Source: Diadema setosum
Lineage: Eukaryota; Echinodermata; Echinoidea; Diadematoida; Diadematidae
NCBI RefSeq assembly: GCF_964275005.1
Contig: NC_092692.1
Coordinates: 18,315,506-18,379,505 of the forward strand
Length of the DNA: 64,000 bases
Reading direction: 5' to 3'
Part shown: in pieces, positions 1-8,728 of the stretch
Layout: every line of letters starts with the position of its first letter
Numbering within the stretch: position 1 is the first letter of the stretch
Translations under genes and position numbers: made by a program
The notes under the pieces: generated by a model
The model's input: only the letters and a program-made list of their open reading frames with translations
Database searches by the model: none
Told to the model about the DNA's origin: nothing

Positions 1-775
1 AATTTGTTGAATCCGTGAAGTACTGGGTGTAACCATCACTTCTGATTTGAAGTGGACCCAACACATCAAAATACTGTCAATAAAGCCAACAACATCCTTG
101 CATTTTTGAGACGCAATCTTCGCATGAAATCTTCTGATGTTTAAGCCACAGCTTACAAAACTTTGGTTCGACAAATTGTTGAGTATGCTTCCACAGTTCG
201 GGACCCATCTTCCAAGAACCTAATCCACAAAGTGGAAATGGTCCAGAGAAGAGCTGCGAGATTCACTTTAAATCGCTACCATAACACCTCAAGTGTCACC
301 AAAATGCTGCAAGAACTTGATTGGACCAGGGAGGTGGACTGATTGGACCACTCTGGAACAACGCAGAGAAAATGACAGACTAATTATGATGTACAAAATA
401 CACAATAATCTTACTCCTCTTTCAGCACAGGACTATAGTATCAAACAGGTTACTCTGTTGACGAGAGCCTAGCACAAAACTCCTATCAGGTACCATACTC
501 GAGAACTGAATCGCATCGCCATTCGTTCTTTCCAAGAACTGTAAGGAACTGGAATTCCCTGTAGTCAGAAATTGTTTCAGCGCCATCTGTGGGATCATTC
601 CGAAACCGTCTAACGGTTGATCACAGTGGCTAGTTATTTTCGTCAAATTTTCTATGTGCTTGTAAATATCTGTAAATAAACTGTATTGTAATGTAAATAG
701 CACAGTCTGCAAGAATCTTCAGTCTATTGAAGGAGGCAGGACTTAATCAGAAGAAGAAGAAGAAGAAGAAGAAGA
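1..775 (+). mobile_element. 3' end of a non-LTR retrotransposon (LINE), cut by the window edge
   Basis: Conceptual translation of the + strand gives the C-terminal part of a LINE reverse transcriptase. A segment near 27-70 reads VTITSDLKWTQHI. One near 150-215 reads AYKTLVRQIVEYASTV followed by RDPSS, where the family usually has WDP. Further on come VEMVQRRAARF and MMYKIHNNL. The frame is interrupted by at least one stop and by a small duplication near 325-350, so the copy is dead. The 3' end runs into a (GAA)n tail at about 748-774, as in CR1/L2-like LINEs that end in a microsatellite. The 5' part lies outside the window. The exact clade cannot be fixed from this fragment. Confidence 0.8.
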
Positions 776-1164
776 CAGGTTTGACTGTAGTAGTATTCAC
801 TGAGTGGCGCAGCCCAGAAGCAGAGACTCCAACCCAAAGCACCTTCTGATCTGGAGATTCTCCCGCCTGAAACCCCTAGCAAGCGGGAGACTCCAAGTTG
901 ATGTGTGCGAAGCGCGAAGTTCCTAGGGTTCTACATGCTCCCTGGTGCTATCTAAGGCTTATTTTTCCAACATACAATAGCAATAAGTAAGAAATATTTC
1001 CAACGGGAGACACAGAGCCAGGGCGGGGGAAATTAAATCTCAAGCGGGAGAACGGGAGATTTTGCAAAAATGGGTTTAAAAAAAAGTTAATGGTAGGCCT
1101 ACTCATGAAGGCACCAGGGGCCATACTTGTGACCAGAAACTCAAAATTAGGCAGAGTATAATTA
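776..1164. other. Unassigned sequence with recurring CGGGAGA motifs
   Basis: No coding signal is seen. The heptamer CGGGAGA or its complement occurs several times (around 860, 890, 1003, 1040 and 1048), suggesting part of an unrecognised repeat. The outer end of the foldback element may reach back to about 1130. Confidence 0.35.
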
Positions 1165-1542
1165 TTTGTTTTATAGTTTGGATCAATTTTTTTACCAAAA
1201 GCTAGGAGGAAATATGAGACGTCATATGGACGATGCGATGTTGTGGGAGGGATCCTATACGTACATTGACCGTAGGAAGCAGGGCGCGATCGGGTCAAAA
1301 TTACTTTGTTACATTACAGAAAGTGACTGTAGGAAGCAGCGCGTGATGTCACAATTTTCAAAATGTTATACCGTACCAAGCAGCGTGCGATATCAGAATT
1401 GGCTTATAATGTGGCAATTATGTTTCGTTACATTTCATAAAGTGACCACAGGAGGCAGCGCGCGATATAACAAACTTTGCGATATTTCAAAAAGTGACTG
1501 TAGAAAGCAGTGTGCGACGTCACAATTCCTTTGTGATTTCAT

Positions 1543-2914
1543 CAGTGGCGTATCTAGGGGGGGGCAAGGGGGGCACGTGCCCCGGGCGCCACTCCTTGAG
1601 GGCGCAAAAAAAAAAAAGAAGAAGAAAGAAAAAAGAAAAAAGGAAGAAAAAAGAAAAAGAAAAAGAAAAAAGAAGAAGAAGAAGAAGAAGAAGAAGAAAC
1701 AACTCACCGGAAAGGGGGGGGGGGGAGGAAGAATGGTGGGGGGGGGGGGGCAGAAAACCAAATAAAAAAAGATAAAAACAAAACACAATGATGACTCGGA
1801 CAAAATGACAATGTTTATTGTGTTCACACAAGAATTCCATGTTATGTAAGCTGAAATACAACAATTTTCGGCTCGCTCGCTGCGCTCGCTCTCTAAATTT
1901 TATATAGAAGAAGAAGGTGAGAACAAAATGTGATGATGGCGCGGACAAAATGACAATGTCTATTGTGTTCACACATGTCATTTTATGTTTAGCAGGCAAA
2001 ATGTTTCACGGGGCTGCGGCTGCAATTTCTTTCGTTCTGAAGCGATCGCCAATTGGATCAAAAGAAGGCGCCAACGGTTTCGAAAATACGGGGGGGGGCA
2101 CCAAAAAAATCAAACAAGATAAGAACAAAATGTAATGATGACGCGGAAATATACAAATTTCGGCTCACTCACTCGTACTAATTTAGAGTATTTTTTCAAG
2201 TCTTCAGTTTGTTGGTAAAAATCGTTTTCTATAAGGCCGTCACTATATCTTCATTAGAATTGTAAGATTTGATAAGCAAAAAATGACAAGAGTTCCATGT
2301 TTTGTAAGCTGAAATACAAAAATTTATCAAAACAAAAAGGAGATAAGAACAAACGTCATGATGACGCGGAAATATACAAATTTCGGCTCAATCGCGCGTA
2401 CATGGGGGGCATTTCATGAAGCAATTTGTCAGATATCTCGTCTGACAAACTGTTAAAAGCTACTGAAATCCTTGCTTCTGATTGGCTGAGAGCAGATTTT
2501 GTCCGACAAGTTGTCGGACAAAATGCTTCATGAAATGCCCCCCTGATTTAGAATATTTTTTTAAAGTACTCAGTTTCTTGGTATAGATAAATCGTTATCT
2601 ATAAGGCCGTCACTATCTTGATTAGAATTGTAAGATTTGATAAGCAAAAAATGACAAGAATTCCATGTTTTGTCAGCTGAAATACAAAAATTTTCGGCTC
2701 CCTCGCTGCGCTCGCTCGCCAAAACTTATCAAAATTCATTACATTTAAATCACTTTCAAAAGACCCCTTTTAAGGGCTTGAAAAGCATATCATGTGGACT
2801 TTGCTTAAAGTCCCTACCGGGATCGGGTTGGGGTTGAACACTAGTCTATTTCAGAAATTAGGGACGCAATTTTCGCGCTTGCCCCGGGCGCCGTTTTCCC
2901 TAGATACGCCACTG
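1543..2914. mobile_element. Non-autonomous hAT-like DNA transposon with perfect 8-bp target duplication
   Basis: The element begins CAGTGGCGTATCTAGGG and ends with its exact reverse complement CCCTAGATACGCCACTG, a 17-bp perfect terminal inverted repeat. It is flanked by the direct repeat GATTTCAT at 1535-1542 and 2915-2922. An 8-bp duplication and CAGNG-type ends fit the hAT superfamily. The 1.37-kb interior has no transposase. It holds purine- and G-rich low complexity (1604-1760) and two or three diverged copies of a module with the phrases CGCGGAAATATACAAATTTC and ATAAGGCCGTCACTAT (about 2124-2322 and 2347-2692). A smaller nested element lies at 2404-2543. The clean target duplication suggests a fairly recent insertion. 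Confidence 0.8.
2404..2543. mobile_element. 140-bp MITE nested in the hAT-like element
   Basis: The ends form an inverted repeat: GGGGGGCATTTCATGAAGCA at the left and TGCTTCATGAAATGCCCCCC at the right. Both arms continue with related TTTGTC/GACAAA sequence. There is no coding potential and the target duplication is unclear. It lies between two copies of the host element's internal module. Confidence 0.6.
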
Positions 2915-4169
2915 GATTTCATAATAGCTTTGTAACATCATTTCACAAATATAATGGAGTGTCAAACATGCCAACATTAGTTAACTGCTGTCGAAATTAT
3001 ATTTTTTGATAGAAAGTTAATCCTCTAGTGATTGGCTGAAAGAGCTTCACGTGATCTTGTGCATTTTTAACTGTTTGAGAATGTTGGCTTCTCTGAGACG
3101 CTCCACGGTACATCTTTGAAAAGATATCACAAAGCAATTCTAATCGCGCGCAGTGCTTCGTACTGTCACTTTGTGGATTGTAACAAAGTACTAGTATTAA
3201 GCAGAGCAGTTCAGCACAAAGCACAAAGCAGTTTAAGCACAAAGCAGTTCTGACACCTTGCACTGCTTCGTCACTGTAAATGTAAAAATTTCTGACAAAG
3301 CAATTCTAACATCGCATGCTGATTCGTACATTCACTTTGTGAACTGTAATAAAGTAATTGTGTCATCTTGCACTGCTTCAGCGGTCACTGTGAAATGTAA
3401 CAATTGCTTTGTCAGAAATTGTGACATCACAAAGCAATTCTAACATCACGCGCTGCTTCATACGGTCACTTTGTTAAATGTATCAAAATAATTGTGACAT
3501 CACAAAGTGGTTCTGACATCTTGCATCGCTTCGTCACTGAGAAATGTAACAATTTCTGACAATTGTGACATCACAAAGCAATTCTATCATCGCGCGCTGC
3601 TTCATACAGTCACTTTGTGAAATGTAACAAAGTTAATGACATCACAAAGCAGCTCTAACATCTTGCACTGCTTCGGCACTGTGAAATGTAACAATTTTTG
3701 ACAGCAATTGTGACATCACAGAGCAATTCTAACATCGCGCGCTGCTTCGTATTCACTTTGTAACAAAGTAGGGCTGATTGTGACATCACAAAGCGGTTCT
3801 GACATCTTGCACTGCTTCGTCACTGGGAAATGTAACAATTTCTGACAAAGCAATTGTTACATCACAAAGCAATTTTATCATCGCGCGCTGCTTCATACGG
3901 TCACTTTGTGAAATGTAACAAAGTGAACTGTGACATCACAAAGCGGTTCTGACATCGTGCACTGCTTCGGCACTGAAATGTATCAATTGTGACATCACAA
4001 AACAATTCTGACATCGCGCCCTGTTCGGACGGTCACTGTAGGATCTCTCCACAACATTGCATCCACTGCATGTATTCTCTCCTCACATTTTCCCTTTTTT
4101 TTTTTGTTTAAATTTTTGATCAAGAATATTTGAAACAAACTTACTGTGCCTCAAGGCAAAACTCTCAAG

Positions 4170-5451
4170 GCATTTGTATAATACACAGGGGGAGGGGGCT
4201 GCAGCTCCCCCTCCTCCACACGCACACACCTTTGTGGGTCGTCCACAAAGGGAAAAATGAAATAAGAATAAAAACGGACCATAATCAACACACCCATGAA
4301 TATCCAAAGGTTCCATCCACATCTTCAATTTAACAATATTCCCCGGTGGAACATTAAAGGGTTATGAAATTTAGAAATAACAGTAAGCTATTTTATCAAT
4401 GTTATAGGCCATACCCTTGATTAAATATTCGTTGTTATTATTCCATTAAGAATTGTGATCATTGCTCAACGATAACACCAGTATTACCACAACAACAACA
4501 ACAAAAAATCAACACCAGACATACACTTTTTGTTTTATGCCGTACCGCTGAAATCTTTTTTTTTTCTTAAACAGTTCAAGGCATTGAATGACAGTTGCAT
4601 GAAGATAAATAATATTGTGTAGCTTGAGATCATAATGATCTATATCTGTTGCCTTCATAGTCACCTCTATTACGGTACGAGTATAGGTCTAATATCTCTT
4701 CTTACTACAGGATTACTTCCGTGCTATATGTGTGTCCCGTGGTTACTTTTTTTTTTTTTTTTTGGGGGGGGGGGGGTTCCCCGCATTTTCATCTGTATAC
4801 CTTTCACACGTCCCTAATTCTCTCTCCATTTCCTCTTCTTTCTTTTTTCATTCCATTACTTGTTGTGGTTGTGGAATTGAAGGCTATTAAAGTTTTCACT
4901 GACATTCAGCATAGACAGTCAACTAAAGAACTTCATTCTAATCTCGCTGTTTGCCACAATAAATCGCCTTCGGGATGATCTCATTCGATTTTCATATAAT
5001 TATGCCTATACGTGGCCACTAGTTTGCTTTTTTACCCGATGTGCTCTATGTTCTAACATGGTTCCATAATAATGAATTTAGCTCAGCGTTATGATGACAA
5101 AAACTATTCAGCCCCAATCAACAAGAAATAACTTTTGATAAAGTTTACACTCCCATCTAAACATCCACACATCTTAACATTTCTCAAACAACAATGAACA
5201 TAAAATGATATATCTAACCCGTCGGTCGTTGGTATTTTGGTTTGTTTTGTTTTGTTTTTTGGGTGTTTTTTTTTTCATCTTCGAAGGGAAAGTTTATGCA
5301 TGCTAATCTTGCTTTTATAGCGTTGCCATCACCAAAGCAGGCATTTATATAAGCGTTTTTGACATACACTAGCTATATCTAACTAGAATCTAAAGGTAAG
5401 GTCAGATCATATCACATGGATCTTCAATACAATGTATAAACATTTTTCAAT
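4170..5451. other. Non-coding stretch with low-complexity tracts
   Basis: No gene is seen. It contains a G/C-rich imperfect palindrome around 4188-4216 centred on CTGCAG, a T/G homopolymer block at 4746-4776, and T-rich runs near 5235-5275. Confidence 0.4.
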
Positions 5452-5538
5452 TATTTGTCTCCCTCTACAAATAAAATTTGTAAGATCGCAACTACTGATT
5501 ATTTTAACAAACATTTATTTTGTAGAGGGAGACAAATT
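5452..5538. repeat. Hairpin with ~24-bp arms and ~35-nt loop
   Basis: TTTGTCTCCCTCTACAAATA at about 5454 is matched, with a one-base difference, by the inverted copy around TTTTGTAGAGGGAGACAAAT ending at 5538. The spacer is AT-rich. It could be the remnant of a small inverted-repeat element or a pre-miRNA-like fold. Sequence alone does not decide. Confidence 0.45.
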
Positions 5539-5663
5539 TAAGAAAACTCACACCCTAACCTCCACCCCTCTGCTAAATAATCTCTTACATTCACGATGTA
5601 CATTAATTTTAGTATACACACATCTCATTGCTATTATACGCCATATTCGGAATTATTCTATGT

Positions 5664-5812
5664 CAGTGGCGGATCCACGGGGAGCGCACCGGGCACCCTC
5701 CCCCCCCCCCCTTGTTTTTTGCTGAAACAAAAGAAATAAGAAGAAAAACATTTGGGTGCGTGCACCCCCCCCCCTCATTTAATTCTTTACGGAATTCCTG
5801 GATCCGCCCCTG
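5664..5812. mobile_element. 149-bp hAT-like MITE (CAGTGGCGGATCCA ends)
   Basis: The left end is CAGTGGCGGATCCA and the right end TGGATCCGCCCCTG, nearly perfect inverted repeats. The interior has C-runs and a short A-rich core. No exact target duplication remains (flanks TTCTATGT and TCTGTAGC). The related copy at 13152-13309 lies in the opposite orientation, showing that this is a dispersed family. Confidence 0.65.
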
Positions 5813-5895
5813 TCTGTAGCAATACTGTAGTATCAGAAAGAAACTTGAGTATACTAGTACTACATTATGTACTGTGACAAAAAGTTTACGTTACA

Positions 5896-6285
5896 TTAAA
5901 GGGATCGTAGAGTTTTGGTTGAGACCTAATTTCAGGTTTCTAGTAGTTTTGGTGAGATAATGAGAAACCTCTTATGAAATATGAAAGAGCATGTAATTCC
6001 ACGGGGAATTCAACGTTTATTTGATGAAAATTGTTTTTGAAATGGCTGAGATATCCAAAACAGAGCGATTCTAATAAAGTGTGGGACCCACCTTCTTATT
6101 ACGATCGCTTTGTTTTACTTTGTTTTTGGATGTTTCAATCATTCCAAACCCGATTTTCATCAAATAAACTTTGAATTCCTCTTAAAATGGTGTGCTCTGT
6201 ACTATTTCATAAGTGCTTTCTTGGTATCTCGCAAAAAGTTAAAAGCCCAATTCTCGTCTCCACCAATACTGTATCATCCCTTTAA
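5896..6285. mobile_element. Palindromic MITE of TTAA family 1, copy 1
   Basis: It starts TTAAAGGGAT and ends ATCCCTTTAA. Internal halves are inverted relatives of each other, for example TTTGATGAAAAT near 6017 against ATTTTCATCAAAT near 6150. Four relatives lie at 19093-19494, 27658-27927, 32513-32913 and 60981-61369. TTAA at both ends suggests a piggyBac- or Kolobok-type integration. There is no coding capacity. Confidence 0.7.
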
Positions 6286-6387
6286 GTGAGAGGGCGCTGT
6301 TAATAAAATGCTGACAGACTACTAGTACAGATTGTACTAGTATTGAGAGCTGCAGCAGCAGCATGCAAATAGCTGATGTCAATGACA

Positions 6388-6413
6388 CCCCCCCCCCCCC
6401 CCCCCCCCCCCCC
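6388..6413. repeat. Poly-C tract
   Basis: An uninterrupted run of 26 C. Its length is uncertain because such runs are prone to assembly error. Confidence 0.8.
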
Positions 6414-6556
6414 ATTGAGTTACACTGATTGTACTGAACTACAGTTTACGAATGCCATGCATGCGACTTTCAACGATCTACCGGTATAAACATAAACAAA
6501 GTCAGAGTATTAAGTTGAGCGGTTACTAGTAATTGAACGCATTGCTCTCATTGTTT

Positions 6557-6817
6557 CTAGCAGCTGACACTGTGAACTGGATGAATGTTTGCGAAGTAGT
6601 CGGTCCTCTTGGTCGCCTGCTTCGCCATTTCGCAAGATAGAGGCTGTGAAATATTAAACTGGGCCTTCAACTTAACTCGTCCGTCTTTAATGTGAATAGT
6701 CCCAGTTACTGTATTACGAGTAAGCTTCTTGATGGTCAAGTTGGTAATCATGTAGAAATGCACACCATGCACACCTACCATTTCCTTCCTTAATTTGTTA
6801 GTGAAAACTTCTTGTAG
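6557..6817 (-). CDS. Uncertain open reading frame or exon, 74 codons from its first Met
   Basis: On the minus strand a frame is open from 6817 down to the stop ending at 6557. Its first Met is at 6781, with twelve more open codons above it. The translation reads GVHFYMITNLTIKKLTRNTV and continues with charged, alternating residues. An AG just above 6817 could be a splice acceptor. The pattern of N-L-T-I-x-x-L followed by short beta-like stretches loosely recalls lipid-binding TULIP-type (takeout/JHBP) domains, but this is only an impression. A partial copy of the VHFYMIT segment occurs on the + strand at about 8885-8925 and ends in a stop. I cannot assign a function. It may be a gene fragment or chance. 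Confidence 0.2.
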   Translation of the reverse strand, partial: LQEVFTNKLRKEMVGVHGVHFYMITNLTIKKLTRNTVTGTIHIKDGRVKLKAQFNISQPLSCEMAKQATKRTDYFANIHPVHSVSC

Positions 6818-8059
6818 CTATCAGAAATGTCAAGATGGACCATATCTGACGGTTTCATGAAATTTCATAATCAATTACAGAAGAAAAGTAGCTAATTTGA
6901 CTCAAAAGTACGCCGATCGACGGCTGTGTCAGCGTAGCATGATGGATGATCGATTATGTGGAAGAGCGATATAACGAGGATAATCGATTGTTGTAGTCTG
7001 TGATACAGCCGCTTGTTTGGTGTTTAACCACAATAATTACGTCGGCTCGACAGGAAAGTGTAAGAAAGAAAGTGATCTTGTGCGCCTGTTTTTTTATTGT
7101 TTTAGTTAATTTTCTCCTGCGAGTGACTGTATATCTGTCAACATTTTTTGCTGACTAAATGATGGACAGATAATATGTGTACAAAATGTCAGTAAAAGAT
7201 ATACATGTATGAAAAAATGGGAATTATCCATCATGAATATTGCACAATAAAATGGATTTTTACTACAAAACAAAAGCAAATACTGGGGCTGCAGTTTTTG
7301 TATACATATAATTAAAAGAATGAAATAAAAAAAATAAATACTATCATAAAGACAATTACTTTCTAGTATAAGTTGAACCTATCAATTAAAAACAAATTAC
7401 TATTTCAATTTCAATATTCTGTTTCTTTTTAGGTAAAATGAGCACTTTATGAGAAGTCCACAATATTAACGTTAATACATCATTGTATAACATAACATGC
7501 ACTTTTCGTAATACTATTCTCATTAATTTATTATTTAAATTAGGCCTATAAATTATGTAGATTACTAGAAACATATATCCCCTCTGAATTCAACTTCCTT
7601 CTCATCTTCTTTTCTCTCTCTTTCTCTCTCCCTCCTAATACCGTAATAAATAGCCTAACCTTTTTCTTCCACTTTTCCTTCAACCTCATTCTATTCCCTT
7701 CAACACTATTCAAATTAAGTTATTATCAACTTTTGTCATGATAAAATCAATACTTGCCACAATATTTAAAGAAAGGATCGATGTCTAAATCCTGGTATGA
7801 ATAATATGCACCTGTATCAATAATTTGAATAGTGATAATCATGATAGTGGCAATGAAAACAAAGAACTATCACAATAGCTCACTTGAGCCTTCGACTCAG
7901 GTGAGCTAACCGTAAAAAAAAAATACGAAAAAAAAAAAGTAGGGGCTACACGTATTGCACGAGTCAAGTTCGATATTGTTAGTAAGCGGCTAATTAGAGA
8001 CTACCAGAATCGATTATAGTCGTTGACATCGTTCTCGCGAAATCGGTGCACTACTTACA
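6818..8059. other. AT-rich intergenic DNA, no gene seen
   Basis: No exon-like segment is recognised. The sequence is AT-rich with a short CT-rich stretch at 7600-7640. Confidence 0.4.
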
Positions 8060-8067
8060 TCGCTTAC

Positions 8068-8720
8068 CGGTCATAACGTCCCCACGTCAAAACGTCCCCG
8101 AGCCAAAACGTCCTCGGGTACGACCAAAACGTCCTCGGGTACGACCAAAACGTACGTCCCCGGGCCCAGCTGGCACCAAAACGTGTTCGGGTCAAAATGT
8201 TCTATGTCATAAATTTTTTATAAAATCTAAGTATCACTTATCAATTCATAACGGTAAATGTGAAGAAATTTTGTTATTTAGAGCAACATTTAGGTAGCTC
8301 TCTGCTAGCTAGCTGTGCTGCCATGCGCGGTGTCTGCTCCTGTGCAACGCGAATTCGATGCAACGCAGTGATCGCCGAGCGAGTAGTTGCGATCAAGATT
8401 ATTCCCATAAGTAGATAAGTGACAAGAAAAAAAGAATGGTGAAAATTCCATTTCTTCTGGACTCGAATCTCACTCAGATGCAAGTATTTAGGTTACTGGA
8501 TAACTAGGGTGAGTTTGTGCATGTTTGGAGGTCATTCGACAAACAGGTGCGAAAGTACCTTAGCGTCCATATGCGCCAGAGTGTATTTTCTTCATGAATG
8601 TGTGCATTTGACCCACAGAGCGCGCGCGGACAAAAGCGGGGACGTTCTGGTACGCGACCCGGGGACGTTTTGGTTGGAACACGGCGGGGACGTTTTGACC
8701 CGGGGACGTTTTGACCGGAT
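8068..8720. mobile_element. Foldback element with AACGTCC-repeat arms
   Basis: The left arm (about 8068-8185) repeats AAAACGTCCCCGGG-like units. The right arm (about 8636-8720) repeats the inverse, GGGGACGTTTTGACC. The ends are CGGTCATAACGTCC and GGACGTTTTGACCGGAT. TCGCTTAC occurs directly at both borders (8060-8067 and 8721-8728), consistent with a 7-8 bp target duplication. The ~450-bp centre has no transposase. The arms contain CpG-rich minisatellite units, unlike the AT-rich surroundings. Confidence 0.65.
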
Positions 8721-8728
8721 TCGCTTAC

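Larger units (their letters stand above)
1231..4065. repeat. Foldback-type element: long inverted arms built of satellite-like subrepeats
   Basis: The left arm (about 1231-1542) has five units of roughly 60 bp, each with a core like GTAGGAAGCAGCGCGTGATG (near 1269, 1329, 1375, 1447 and 1499). The right arm (about 3120-4065) carries the reverse complement of the same core as about seven units near 3145, 3313, 3449, 3592, 3736, 3883 and 4016. These form a ~145-bp alternating dimer. The two outer ends are inverted copies: GATGCGATGTTGTGG at about 1234 against CCACAACATTGCATC at about 4050. Weaker inverted similarity continues to about 1130 and 4170. This is the architecture of foldback and sea urchin TU-like elements. 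No transposase is present. A hAT-like element interrupts it. Confidence 0.65.

Noticed and set aside
1435-1999. Long frames on both strands rich in Lys/Arg or Phe/Leu
   Set aside because: They come from the A/G- and G-rich low-complexity interior of the hAT-like element, with no protein-like composition.
3120-4060. Regular repeats resembling a CRISPR array
   Set aside because: Units are contiguous, diverged satellite repeats without unique spacers, in animal DNA without cas genes.
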